Source of the DNA: an uncultured Bacteroidales bacterium
GTDB taxonomy: Bacteria > Bacteroidota > Bacteroidia > Bacteroidales > Muribaculaceae
Length of the DNA: 37,431 nucleotides
Assembly: GCA_947175245.1 (NCBI GenBank)
Contig: CAMWLW010000021.1
Location: forward strand, 1 to 37,431
Direction of reading: 5' to 3'
Below the pieces are notes generated by a model. The model was not told the DNA's origin. It made no database searches and saw only the letters and a program-made list of their open reading frames with translations. The first letter of the stretch is position 1; each line of letters begins with the position of its first letter. Made by a program: the position numbers and the translations under genes. This document shows, one piece after another, positions 8,139 through 17,345 of this stretch.

Positions 8139-8556
8139 CTCCGATGTTTGAATGGACGGGGGTGTATAATGTGAGTAAGTGATCTGAGATGGAATAGGGG
8201 ATGTATTTCATGGGGATGTAGGGTGGGGAGGGTCTACTCAGCGGTCATTTACAATGCCTTAAATGGAGGTAAATTTTGGCGTGACAGGGCGTGCGGGCAA
8301 ATGTGTGATTATGTCGTGCGCTCAGTTTTGTGTGCATAATACCTGTTATAAGTGTTAATAAGACACCTACTTTGGCGATTGTATATAAATGTATGCAAAG
8401 TTTTAGAGATTAAATAAATACAAATGATATAGGCGATGGGCCGATCTACTTTTGTGTCTAACCGCTGAAAAAATCACCTGTTTTCCCACATAACTTTGCA
8501 ATCGACAACTAAAAATCGATACTCTTAAATCTTCACGTTTTACAATCCCCAAAAGA
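8139..8556. other. Non-coding interval upstream of the sigma factor gene
   Basis: This interval of about 420 bases holds no credible gene on either strand. It becomes AT-rich toward the sigma factor. The sequence TACTTTTG at 8447-8454 fits the -7 consensus TAnnTTTG exactly, but no TTTG lies at the expected distance upstream, so it is only a weak promoter candidate with a leader of roughly 95 bases. A second near match, TACTTTGG, is at 8368. No riboswitch fold or repeat was recognised. Confidence 0.5.
8447..8454 (+). promoter_or_regulatory. Weak candidate -7 promoter element for the sigma factor gene
   Basis: TACTTTTG matches TAnnTTTG exactly about 100 bases before the ATG at 8557. A -33 TTTG is missing at the usual 19-21 base spacing, so an activator or an alternative start may be involved, or the match may be chance. 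Confidence 0.3.
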
Positions 8557-9069
8557 ATGGAAAACTTCTCGACAATCTATGTTTCCTATCATGCGAAACT
8601 TGTGAGATTCGCAAGCGATTATCTGCCGTCACTCGAGGATGCTGAGAATGTGGTCCATGACGTGTTTATAGATTTATGGAAGAATAAGGAGCAAATAGAC
8701 GAGATAAAGCATATCAATGCCTACCTGTTCAGGCTTGTGCGTAACAGGTGTCTCGATTTTATAAAGCATAAGGTACATGAAAAGGCCTATGAGGATTATG
8801 CGTTGCTGGAGTATCAGGCCCGCGAGGGTGCTCTTGATATGATGGGCGATAGTTCGCTGCTCACTGACGAGCTGATGCTGATTGTCAGGGAAGAGGTGAT
8901 AAAACTGCCTCCGCGCTGCCGTCAGATTTTTGAAATGAGCCGAGTTGACGGTCTGTCGCATGCCGAGATCGCAAACCAGCTGATGCTGTCAGAAAATACT
9001 GTGGGTGTACAGCTGAGCATAGCACTGCGCCGCCTGAGAAAAGTCACTGACGCATATTTTGACAAGTAA
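8557..9069 (+). CDS. ECF-type RNA polymerase sigma factor
   Basis: This 170-residue protein has the two-domain layout of extracytoplasmic-function sigma factors. Region 2 spans about residues 1-75, with YLPSLEDAENVVHDVFIDLWKN (the core-binding helix) followed by INAYLFRLVRNRCLDFIKHK. Region 4 is at about 115-165, with LPPRCRQIFEMSRVDGLSHA followed by the DNA-recognition helix in LSENTVGVQLSIALRRLRK. This is the Bacteroidetes type usually paired with a FecR-like anti-sigma factor and SusC/SusD loci, often for host-glycan use. Here it is followed by a hairpin/T-tract and a 65-residue anti-sigma-like protein, then the PUL. The likely role is turning on the downstream PUL (inference from position). 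Confidence 0.93.
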   Translation: MENFSTIYVSYHAKLVRFASDYLPSLEDAENVVHDVFIDLWKNKEQIDEIKHINAYLFRLVRNRCLDFIKHKVHEKAYEDYALLEYQAREGALDMMGDSSLLTDELMLIVREEVIKLPPRCRQIFEMSRVDGLSHAEIANQLMLSENTVGVQLSIALRRLRKVTDAYFDK

Positions 9070-9137
9070 TCGCCTCACAGGCTGAAGAATTTAGTTTGAT
9101 AACGATTAAATTTAAGGTAAAAATATTTTAGGATGGG

Positions 9138-9170
9138 AAGGACTTGTGCGTGAGCATTTGTCCTTTTTTT
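9138..9170 (+). terminator. Probable terminator or attenuator after the sigma factor gene
   Basis: AAGGAC (9138-9143) pairs with GTCCTT (9160-9165), with further weak inner pairing, and runs directly into a T tract ending at 9170, followed by another T-rich run. It separates the sigma gene from the small anti-sigma-like gene, so the downstream PUL probably has its own start site in 9171-9302. I could not identify a convincing promoter there. Confidence 0.7.
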
Positions 9171-9302
9171 AATTTTTTTGGTTAAAATTTTGTGATGGCG
9201 TTTAATGGCTCGGTCACATATAATCGTCCTATAGGTGTAAAAGATTGTATTGCGAATTGTTTCCATACTAAATAAAGTCAATCATAATTTCACATCCAAT
9301 CA

Positions 9303-9500
9303 ATGGACGAATTAATTGAGAAATACCTGACCGACAAACTGAACGCTGAGGAGAAAGTCTATTTCCTGGGCCTGCTGGCTGCCGACCCGAAGTTTAAAAA
9401 AGAATTTCAACTGACGCTCGCGGCGCTGTCGATAGCCGACTTCAGCCTTGATGCCGATGAAGATGTCACTGTACCCAATATGTTAATTTTTGACAAATAA
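9303..9500 (+). CDS. Anti-sigma-like minimal protein (65 residues, no membrane segment)
   Basis: The sequence MDELIEKYLTDKLNAEEK, then FLGLLAADPKFKKEF, resembles the N-terminal cytoplasmic helices of FecR-type anti-sigma factors in Bacteroidetes. There the pattern is about ELIEKYLxGxLxxEEK followed by a short helix ending DPxF. Usual members are about 300-400 residues, with a transmembrane helix and a periplasmic FecR domain. This protein stops after 65 residues and the PUL's first enzyme starts four bases later, so there is no room for the missing parts. It may be a free-standing cytoplasmic anti-sigma domain or a remnant left when the PUL joined here. The position between an ECF sigma factor and its presumed target operon supports a regulatory role. 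The similarity is by eye only. Confidence 0.6.
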   Translation: MDELIEKYLTDKLNAEEKVYFLGLLAADPKFKKEFQLTLAALSIADFSLDADEDVTVPNMLIFDK

Positions 9501-9504
9501 AGGT

Positions 9505-12027
9505 ATGATGACTCGTCGAATCTGCGGCACGTTAGTGGGTCTGATAGGACTTTGCTGTTCGGTGTGTGCCAAGAATTTCTTTGTCGACGGCTACCACGGC
9601 GGCATTTACGGTCATTATCCTGTGCAGTGGAAAACTCAATTTATCGTTGACCAGCTGAACGGTCACCCCGACTGGTATGTCGGTCTCGAGATAGAACCCG
9701 AGACGTGGGATACTGTGCAGGTGCGCACGCCCGAGGCTTACAGTCAGTTTGCCGGCCTGCTTGCTGCCGGGCGTATGGAATATACCAATCCCACTTATGC
9801 TCAGCCCTATTGCTACAATATCATGGGCGAGAGTATTATACGCCAGTTCAGATATGGTATTGAAAAACTCAGGAAGCACTTCGGCGACATAGAGTTCAAC
9901 ACCTATGCTGTCGAGGAACCGTGCTTTACATCGGGCTTGCCGGCAATTCTCAAGGGTTTCGGCTTCAAATATGCGTCGCTCAAATGTCCTAATACATGTT
10001 GGGGCGGTTACATGGCCCCGTACGGCGGTCAGCTCGTCGAGTGGGTCGGCCCCGACGGCACTGAGATTGTGACCGTGCCGCGATATGGATGTGAGGAGCT
10101 TGAGCAAAACTCGGTGTGGCAGACAACAGGCTGGGGCAACTCTCAAAAGTATTGGAACGCATGTCGTGACAGCGGTATCGAGAATCCCGTGGCTATGTGC
10201 TATCAGGATGCCGGCTGGCGCAATGGCCCGTGGCTTGGCCGTCACAGGCATGGCACTGTCTACCGGTTGTGGACTGACTATATCGAGAACTGCACGCCCG
10301 CAACCTCGACCGACCGTTATGTCATGTCGCAGGATGATGTGAGGGTTAATCTGATGTGGGGCAGCCAGGTATTGCAACGCATAGCCCGCGAGGTGAGACA
10401 GGCCGAGAACAATATGCTCATGGCCGAGAAGATAGGTGCAATCGCTCATATATGTGCCGGCGCACAGCCCGATCAGACTGCAATGGACGAGGCGTGGCGG
10501 CAGCTGATGCTGGCCCAGCACCATGACTCGTGGATTGTGCCCTATAACGGACTGTGGCATTTCGGCACATGGGCCGATGCTATAAAACTGTGGACGTCTA
10601 ATGCCGATGCTGCGTCACACGATGAGGTCAAGCGCATGGCTGCCGCTGTCGATGCCGGCAATGTGCTGATGATAAAAGTATTCAACACTACATTGCAGCC
10701 GCGTGAAGAGGTCGTTGCAGTCGATGTGCCCGATGGGCTGTTGGCTAACGGCAGCACGGTTGAGATACTTGATAAGGATGGCAGTGTGGTGCCGTCATAC
10801 CTGACGGGTGACAGTGGCCGTCGACTCGTGTTCACGGCCAGGGTGCCGTCGTTCGGCTATACCACATATAATATTAAGCGCGTCGCTGCTGCCGCCAAGG
10901 CCGGTGATGCCGTCCCTGACAAGACAGTGCTTGAGAATGAGCATCTGCGCGTCGCGCTTGACCTCGCACATGGAGGTGTGATTAAGAGTCTGATACTCAA
11001 AGATGAAAATAATAGGGAATTTGCGCCGGCCGATACGAGCCGCTATTTGCTGTGTGAGCTGAGGGGCTTTTTCTATGACGAAGGCCGCTTTCGTTCGTCG
11101 GCCGAGACGAGCGCCCGCGTTGTCGATTATGATAGCGATCCCCTTGTGAACCGTATCACGGTTGAGGGTGAGATTGCCGGGACTCCTTACCGCCTCACCT
11201 ACAGTCTGCCTGCCGGCAGCCGTCGTGTAGACTGCGCTCTGACAATCGACTGGAAAGAAAATCGCGGCATAGGTGAATATCGCGAGAAACATTGGAATCA
11301 CGACCGCCGCGCGTTTTGTGACGACCGCTACAAGCTGTGTCTGCTGCTGCCTGTGTCGTTTGAAGCCGAGCGACTTTGGAAAGATGCACCGTTCGACGTG
11401 TGTGAGTCGGCCCAGGAGTCAACATTCTTTGACCGTTGGAGCGCCATCAAGCATAATGTTATTCTTGACTGGATAGATTTCACCGACCGTGACAGGAATA
11501 TGGGCATGGGACTGCTCTCAGACCATACAACCAGCTATGTTCACGGCCCCGGCGTACCGACGGCGCTGACCATACAGTATTCGGGTCAGGGCCTGTGGGG
11601 GCCTGATTACAAAATCACTGAACCGACCGAAGTGGCGTTTGCACTTGTGCCCCACAGTGGTGACGGCGGTGCCGAGGCTATGTGTGCCGAGGCCGACCGT
11701 TTCAACGAGCCGCTCAGGGCGGTGGTGTGCGGCGGCTCGGGTGTGGCAGCATCACGCTCGCTTGCCGGTGTCGCTGATCCCGGCTACAGGCTGAGCGCCG
11801 CATCGGTTAACCACGATGGTAACGTGATATTCAGGCTGCACAATGCCTTTGCCGACAGTGCGGCACGTGTCACGCTCGATATGCCGTGTAAAGGTGTTGA
11901 TGAGGTTGACCTGCTCGATAACAGGCTGGCCGATGTCACTCTCACCGACCGCAGTAACAGCGGTGTGGCGATGAATGTGACGATGCCTCGTAATGGATTC
12001 AGAACCTACTTATTGTCAATAAAATAA
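9505..12027 (+). CDS. GH38-like exported alpha-mannosidase homolog with altered active-site residues
   Basis: This 840-residue protein starts with a signal peptide (MMTRRICGTLVGLIGLCCSVCA, cleavage near 22). I chose the ATG at 9505; the frame also has a TTG at 9490 inside the previous gene, and the ATG at 9508 is equally possible. Family features are an N-terminal barrel of about 300 residues, the helix LMLAQHHDSW at about 334-343 that matches the GH38 zinc-binding HHD motif, and a long C-terminal beta region from about 380. GH38 enzymes hydrolyse alpha-mannosides, with zinc held by His and Asp of an HxD motif, the nucleophile Asp and the HHD His. Here the HxD position appears as H31-G32-G33, and the DPFGHS nucleophile block appears as E137-E138-P139. 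It is either a divergent subfamily or has another specificity. It opens the PUL. Confidence 0.75.
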   Translation: MMTRRICGTLVGLIGLCCSVCAKNFFVDGYHGGIYGHYPVQWKTQFIVDQLNGHPDWYVGLEIEPETWDTVQVRTPEAYSQFAGLLAAGRMEYTNPTYAQPYCYNIMGESIIRQFRYGIEKLRKHFGDIEFNTYAVEEPCFTSGLPAILKGFGFKYASLKCPNTCWGGYMAPYGGQLVEWVGPDGTEIVTVPRYGCEELEQNSVWQTTGWGNSQKYWNACRDSGIENPVAMCYQDAGWRNGPWLGRHRHGTVYRLWTDYIENCTPATSTDRYVMSQDDVRVNLMWGSQVLQRIAREVRQAENNMLMAEKIGAIAHICAGAQPDQTAMDEAWRQLMLAQHHDSWIVPYNGLWHFGTWADAIKLWTSNADAASHDEVKRMAAAVDAGNVLMIKVFNTTLQPREEVVAVDVPDGLLANGSTVEILDKDGSVVPSYLTGDSGRRLVFTARVPSFGYTTYNIKRVAAAAKAGDAVPDKTVLENEHLRVALDLAHGGVIKSLILKDENNREFAPADTSRYLLCELRGFFYDEGRFRSSAETSARVVDYDSDPLVNRITVEGEIAGTPYRLTYSLPAGSRRVDCALTIDWKENRGIGEYREKHWNHDRRAFCDDRYKLCLLLPVSFEAERLWKDAPFDVCESAQESTFFDRWSAIKHNVILDWIDFTDRDRNMGMGLLSDHTTSYVHGPGVPTALTIQYSGQGLWGPDYKITEPTEVAFALVPHSGDGGAEAMCAEADRFNEPLRAVVCGGSGVAASRSLAGVADPGYRLSAASVNHDGNVIFRLHNAFADSAARVTLDMPCKGVDEVDLLDNRLADVTLTDRSNSGVAMNVTMPRNGFRTYLLSIK

Positions 12028-12043
12028 TTCTATCATATATAAA

Positions 12044-14392
12044 ATGTTTAAATTCAGCGTAGAACCAATCAAAGCATTATTGCCTGCCGGCGTCGTGTTG
12101 ATGATGGCGTCATGCAGCACTGCTGACCGTGCAGAAAAATTCAATCCGGCCGACTATGTGAATACTTTTATCGGTGCAAGCACAAATATAGATGATGCAG
12201 GGGCATATCACGGCCTCGGCAAGACATTCCCCGGTGCTACCGTGCCGTTCGGCATGGTACAGGTAAGTCCTAACACCATTACCGGCGGCGACAACTCGCC
12301 CGGTTACAGTTATGAGCATGAAACCATCGAAGGCTTCGCGCTGACTCAGATGAGTGGTGTGGGCTGGTTTGGCGAGATGGGTAACTTCCTTGTGATGCCC
12401 ACTACAGGCGAGTTCAAACCTGTTGCCGGTAAGGAGGATGGCCGCATAAGCGGTTATCGTTCGGCCTACGATAAGAAATCGGAGAAATCGCGCGCCGGTT
12501 ACTACCGTGTCAATCTCAGCGACTATGATGTAGACGTGGAGACATCGGCCACACGTCACTGTGGTGTGATGCGCTTTACATTCCCCGAGAGCGAATGTTC
12601 GCGTGTGCAGGTCGACCTGGCCCGTCGAGTGGGCGGTACATCGACCAAACAGTATTTCAAGGTGTTGAATGATAGTACGTTCGAGGGCTGGATGTACTGC
12701 TGTCCCGACGGCGGCGGCTGGGGCGACGGCGAGGGTAACGTCGAGTACACGCTCTATTTCTATGGCACGCTGAGCCGCCCGATGGAGAAGTATGCCTTCT
12801 GGAGCGCCGATATTCCTGAAGGCATGTCGCGTCATAAGAATGATGTTGACTCGCTCCCATATCTTGAGAACATAGCCCGTTCGAGCATCATCAGCGATGT
12901 TGACAGCCTCGAGGGCAAGCATATAGGATTTTTCACCGAGTTCCCCACCACCAAAGGCGAGCAGGTGGAAATGAAAGTAGGTGTATCGTATGTCGATGCC
13001 GACGGCGCGCGCAACAACTACATGGCCGAGATTGATGGCAAGCAGTTTGACACTGTGGCTGCCGAGGCTTATGACAAGTGGAACGAGGCTCTCGGTTGTG
13101 TCAAGGTAGAGGGTGGCACCGACGACGAGAAGACCGTGTTCTACACATCACTCTACCACACGATGATCGACCCCCGTGTTTGCAGCGATGCCGATGGCCG
13201 CTATGTGGCCGGTGACAAGAGTATCAAGAACTCTGACGGCCGCTATAACCGCCGCACGGTGTTCAGCGGCTGGGATGTTTACCGCAGCCAGTTCCCCCTA
13301 CAAGTCATTATTAATCCATCGCTCGTGAGTGACCAGATAAATTCGCTCATAGAGCTTGCCGACGAGACCGGCCGTGAATACTTCGAGCGCTGGGAGCTGC
13401 TCAATGCCTATTCGGGCTGTATGATAGGAAACCCGGCTCTCCCTGTTATTGCCGATGCTTATGCCAAGGGTATCACCACATTCGATGCTCCCAAGGCTCT
13501 TAAATATGCACTCAATACCTCCGACAAGTTCGGAACAACCGAGCTCGGTTATTCGCCCGAACCGCTGAGCGTGTCAAACACGCTCGAGTATGCCTATGCT
13601 GACTGGTGTGCCGGCCGACTGGCCGCCATGCTGGGTGATGAAGAGGCAGCCGCCGAGTTTGCCAAGCGCGGTCAGGCCTACCGCAACGTGTTCAACAGTG
13701 ATGTCGAGTGGTTCTGCCCGCGATTTGCCGATGGCAAATGGGCCGAATGGGATTCCGAGACTTCGCTCACCGAGGAGTGGTTCGGCTGCATCGAGTCCAA
13801 CCTGTATCAGCAAGGCTGGTTTGTTCCCCACGATGTTGAGGGGATGACCGAGCTCATGGGTGGCCGCGAGAAAGTGATTGCATCGCTTGACAGTATGTTT
13901 GCCAACACTCCCGACGACATGATGTGGAACGCCTACTACAACCATGCCAACGAGCCGGTACACTTCGTGCCCTATCTCTACAACCGCCTCGGCACCCCCT
14001 GGCTCACTCAGGAACACACACGCGATATTTGCAGCAAGGCTTATGCCAACAAGGTCGAGGGCCTCGTGGGCAACGAGGATGTCGGCCAGATGTCGGCATG
14101 GTACGTACTCACCGCCGCTGGTATCCACCCGTCGTGCCCCGGCGAGACCCGCATGGAGATTACCTCGCCCGTCTTTGACCGTGTCGAGTTCAGCCTCGAC
14201 CAGGCCTATCACAAAGGCGGCAAATTCACGGTGGTGGCTCATAACAACTCGCCCGAGAACGTGTACATCGACCACGCGCTGCTCAACGGCGAGGAATACA
14301 ACAAGTGTTATATCGACTTCAACGATATCGCTGAGGGCGCTACGCTAGAACTGTTCATGTCGGCCGAGCCCAACAAGACCTGGGGTATCTGA
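12044..14392 (+). CDS. GH92 alpha-mannosidase lipoprotein
   Basis: This 782-residue calcium-dependent exo-alpha-mannosidase (usually alpha-1,2 or alpha-1,3) is predicted to be a lipoprotein, with lipobox MMASC (Cys24). Family blocks are NPADYVNTFIGA near residue 34, HGLGKTFPGATVPFGMVQVS, GFALTQMSGVG, then IESN with Glu584 in the position of the catalytic acid, WFVPHDVEGMTELMGG, and GNEDVGQMSAWYV, with Glu678-Asp679 in the usual base/calcium region. The length is normal for GH92. Many GH92 proteins have HGHT where this one has HGLGKT, so it belongs to a different subgroup. It follows the GH38-like gene after 16 bases, which fits stepwise removal of alpha-mannose. Whether it acts at the cell surface or in the periplasm cannot be told. 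Confidence 0.93.
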   Translation: MFKFSVEPIKALLPAGVVLMMASCSTADRAEKFNPADYVNTFIGASTNIDDAGAYHGLGKTFPGATVPFGMVQVSPNTITGGDNSPGYSYEHETIEGFALTQMSGVGWFGEMGNFLVMPTTGEFKPVAGKEDGRISGYRSAYDKKSEKSRAGYYRVNLSDYDVDVETSATRHCGVMRFTFPESECSRVQVDLARRVGGTSTKQYFKVLNDSTFEGWMYCCPDGGGWGDGEGNVEYTLYFYGTLSRPMEKYAFWSADIPEGMSRHKNDVDSLPYLENIARSSIISDVDSLEGKHIGFFTEFPTTKGEQVEMKVGVSYVDADGARNNYMAEIDGKQFDTVAAEAYDKWNEALGCVKVEGGTDDEKTVFYTSLYHTMIDPRVCSDADGRYVAGDKSIKNSDGRYNRRTVFSGWDVYRSQFPLQVIINPSLVSDQINSLIELADETGREYFERWELLNAYSGCMIGNPALPVIADAYAKGITTFDAPKALKYALNTSDKFGTTELGYSPEPLSVSNTLEYAYADWCAGRLAAMLGDEEAAAEFAKRGQAYRNVFNSDVEWFCPRFADGKWAEWDSETSLTEEWFGCIESNLYQQGWFVPHDVEGMTELMGGREKVIASLDSMFANTPDDMMWNAYYNHANEPVHFVPYLYNRLGTPWLTQEHTRDICSKAYANKVEGLVGNEDVGQMSAWYVLTAAGIHPSCPGETRMEITSPVFDRVEFSLDQAYHKGGKFTVVAHNNSPENVYIDHALLNGEEYNKCYIDFNDIAEGATLELFMSAEPNKTWGI

Positions 14393-14421
14393 GTAAGCAA
14401 TTTCCTGAATCGGATGAGCAA

Positions 14422-17319
14422 ATGAATAAAACGTTAGCGATCTTGGTCGCGGTGGCAGTCTCGCTGACGGCTGCCGCCCGTCAAATCAATCTCAACAGTG
14501 CCGACGGTATCGTGTGGGAAATATGCCCGCAGGATAACCTGAAAAACGTGCCGGGAACAGCTATATCTGTCCCCGGCTTCGTCATGGGTAACGAGGCCGT
14601 CGAGGGCATCGTGCCGGGCACGACATTTGCCGCATACGTCGCTTCAGGTAAAGAGGCCAATCCCGAGTGGGGCGACAACATTTATCTCGTCGACGAGACT
14701 TACTACAACCGTCCGTTATGGTACCGGGCCGAGTTTGAGGCGCCCGTGCCGGCCGAGGGCGAACACTTGTGGATTAACTTTGACAATACCCACCGTTATG
14801 CCGACTTCTACTTCAACGGCGTGAAAATCTCGGGCACGGCCTCGAGCACACGTGACGTCAAGGGTCACATGGTGCGCTCGAGTTTCGACGTCACCAATCT
14901 GCTCAAATCTGACGGCCCCAATGTTGTCGCCGTGCTCATCACCGACCCCGACACCAAAAAGACGCGTGACGCGTGGGAGCCTTACGGCATAACATGCAGT
15001 CCGAGCTACATGTCGGCCGCGGGCTGGGACTGGATGCCATACGTGCCGGGCCGACTGTCGGGTATCACCGGCCGTGTGTATCTGACCATCACCGGGGGCG
15101 CCGTGATCGCCGACCCGTGGGTGCGCGGTCTCACGCCCGACAACTCGCGCGGTGAGGTGAAAGTGCAGGCCACACTGCGCAATGTGACGGGCTCCAATAG
15201 CGATGTAACCCTGCGGGGCACCATCAATCCCGGCAATATCACTTTCGAGAAAACCGTTAGTGTGAACGCCAAGAACGAATACACCGTGAGTGTTGACGCT
15301 GCTGACTGTCCCGCGCTCAACATCGCCGACGCGCGCCTATGGTACCCAAACGGTTATGGCGATCCCAACCTTTACACATGCACGCTCGAGGCTGTTATCG
15401 ACGGCAAGGTGACAGACAGGCGCGATGTAACTTTCGGCATACGCCGTTATGAGTGGAAAGATACCACCAACAGCGAGGGATATCCCGTGCTCGAACTGTG
15501 GGTCAACGGTGTCAGGACATACGTCAAAGGCGGCAACTGGGGCATCAGCGAGTATCTGCTGCGCTGTCACGGCGAGGAATATGAGCAGAAAATACGTCTC
15601 CACAAGGAGATGAATTACAATATGATACGCCTGTGGACCGGCTGTGTCACCGACGAGGAGTTCTATGACTACTGTGACCGTTACGGCATCATGGTGTGGG
15701 ATGACTTCTGGATATATGTGGCCTATAATGCTGTTGCCGAGCCCGATGCGTTCAAGCAAAATGCCCGCGAGAAGGTACTGCGTCTGCGCAATCACCCTTG
15801 CATCGCACTGTGGTGCGGCGCCAACGAGACCCATCCTGCCACCGAGCTCGACAACTATCTGCGCGCGATAATCGCCGACGTTGACGGCGATGACCGATGG
15901 TACAAGTCGTGCAGCAACGACGAGGGCTTGTCGGGCAGCGGCTGGTGGATGGCCCAGACCCCCGACCGTTACTTCGAGTCGGCCTCAAACGCGTTGGCTT
16001 TCGGTGGCTACCGCTTCTCTGACACCGCCGGCTACGGCATGCGTAGCGAGTTGGGTATGGGCACCTTCCCAAACTATGAGAGTGTCATCGAGTTTATACC
16101 TGAAGAGTGTCGCTGGCCGTTGCCCGATGATGATACGCTCGACAATGTGGACAACACGGTGTGGAATCACCATTTCTTCGGCAAGGAAGGCTCTGGTGCC
16201 GCTCCGGCCGACTACAAACGCATGGTCAATGTTCAGTATGGCGAGTCAAAAGGACTTGAGGAATTTTGCGACAAAGCCCAGCTGCTCAACATCGAGTGCA
16301 TGAAGGGCATGTACGAGGCCTGGAATGACAAGATGTGGAACGATGCCACCGGCCTGTTGCTGTGGATGAGCAATCCGGCCTATCCCTCATGCCTGTGGCA
16401 GACCTACGATTACTATTATGACACCACGGGTGCCTACTGGGGTGCCAAGAGTGCCTGTGAACACCACCATATACAGTGGAATACATTCACGGGCTATGTG
16501 AAAGTGGTTAACACATCAGGTGAAGCGCTCGTCGGCGCGATAGCCGAGGCCAAAGTCTATGACATCAACGGCAAGGAACTTACCCCGGCCTGCAAATCGG
16601 CCACCGTGAGTGTGGATGCCTCGGCAGTAAAAGAGGTTTTCAAACTCCCTGTAGGCGGTGGTGCATCGGGCGGCATACGCTTCATACGCCTGCGCCTGCT
16701 CTCGGCCGACGGCACCGAGCTCTCGCGCAATCTATACTGGCACAACAACTTCACTAAATACAACTACACAGCGCTCTACACGCTGCCCGAGGCGCGTGTC
16801 ACCACCTCGCTGACGCGTGACGGCGAGGCCGGTGAAGGTCATTACCTGCTCACTCTCGAGAACGGCACCGACAAGGTGTCGTTTGCCAACCGGGTGCGGT
16901 TGGTCAACTCCGTGACAGGCAAACGTATTCTGCCGGCCATCGTGAGCGACAATTTCGTGACGCTGATGCCCGGTGAGAGCCGCACTATCACCGTCGAGGC
17001 ACCTGTCGGTCAGCTCGGCGACGGAGCCGACGTGCTGCTCAAACAGTTCGGAAAACAGGAGTATGTGGCAGCCACGACCGATGCCGCAAGTGTTACCACA
17101 CCCACGGCTGCCGATGGCATCAATGTTTATGCCACAGGTAACGGTCGACTCATCATCGGCTGGGACGGCGGCGATGAACGTGCTGTCAATATATATAATG
17201 TGCAGGGTGGGGTGGTACTCTCACAGCCTGTGCGACCGATGGAGAGCGTGCAGCTGCCATCGGCCGGTCTATATATTGTCTGTGTGGGCTCCACTACTGT
17301 TAAGGTTGTTGTAAAATAA
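14422..17319 (+). CDS. GH2 beta-glycosidase with C-terminal sorting-like domain
   Basis: This 965-residue exported enzyme has a signal peptide (MNKTLAILVAVAVSLTAAA). Domain order is an N-terminal jelly-roll with WDWMPYVPGR (about residue 200), an Ig-like domain, and a TIM barrel. The acid/base pair is Asn468-Glu469 in WCGANETHP, and the probable nucleophile is Glu543 in GMRSELGMG. Two beta-domains follow. The architecture is that of GH2 beta-mannosidases, endo-beta-mannosidases and exo-beta-glucosaminidases; the NE acid/base argues against the glucosaminidase type that uses Asp. Residues 898-965 look like a type IX secretion C-terminal sorting domain (AVNIYNVQGGVV, then AGLYIVCVGSTTVKVVVK). 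The next gene is a close paralog that lacks this tail. Co-occurrence with GH92/GH38 suggests removal of a beta-linked core mannose, but this is not proven. Confidence 0.9.
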   Translation: MNKTLAILVAVAVSLTAAARQINLNSADGIVWEICPQDNLKNVPGTAISVPGFVMGNEAVEGIVPGTTFAAYVASGKEANPEWGDNIYLVDETYYNRPLWYRAEFEAPVPAEGEHLWINFDNTHRYADFYFNGVKISGTASSTRDVKGHMVRSSFDVTNLLKSDGPNVVAVLITDPDTKKTRDAWEPYGITCSPSYMSAAGWDWMPYVPGRLSGITGRVYLTITGGAVIADPWVRGLTPDNSRGEVKVQATLRNVTGSNSDVTLRGTINPGNITFEKTVSVNAKNEYTVSVDAADCPALNIADARLWYPNGYGDPNLYTCTLEAVIDGKVTDRRDVTFGIRRYEWKDTTNSEGYPVLELWVNGVRTYVKGGNWGISEYLLRCHGEEYEQKIRLHKEMNYNMIRLWTGCVTDEEFYDYCDRYGIMVWDDFWIYVAYNAVAEPDAFKQNAREKVLRLRNHPCIALWCGANETHPATELDNYLRAIIADVDGDDRWYKSCSNDEGLSGSGWWMAQTPDRYFESASNALAFGGYRFSDTAGYGMRSELGMGTFPNYESVIEFIPEECRWPLPDDDTLDNVDNTVWNHHFFGKEGSGAAPADYKRMVNVQYGESKGLEEFCDKAQLLNIECMKGMYEAWNDKMWNDATGLLLWMSNPAYPSCLWQTYDYYYDTTGAYWGAKSACEHHHIQWNTFTGYVKVVNTSGEALVGAIAEAKVYDINGKELTPACKSATVSVDASAVKEVFKLPVGGGASGGIRFIRLRLLSADGTELSRNLYWHNNFTKYNYTALYTLPEARVTTSLTRDGEAGEGHYLLTLENGTDKVSFANRVRLVNSVTGKRILPAIVSDNFVTLMPGESRTITVEAPVGQLGDGADVLLKQFGKQEYVAATTDAASVTTPTAADGINVYATGNGRLIIGWDGGDERAVNIYNVQGGVVLSQPVRPMESVQLPSAGLYIVCVGSTTVKVVVK

Positions 17320-17345
17320 TATAAACCAAATAAATACACATTATA

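Noticed and set aside
8139-8556. Possible small RNA or riboswitch before the sigma factor gene
   Set aside because: I could not find a convincing conserved fold or terminator-like hairpin in this interval beyond the one belonging to the peptide transporter gene.
9490-9504. TTG start for the GH38-like gene overlapping the small anti-sigma-like gene
   Set aside because: The ATGs at 9505/9508 give a proper signal peptide without overlap; the extra five residues add nothing.
12044-14392. Reading the changed HGLGKT block of the GH92 enzyme as an inactivated active site
   Set aside because: The catalytic-acid Glu, the GNEDVGQMSAW block and the WFVPHDV block are all intact, so subgroup variation explains it better.
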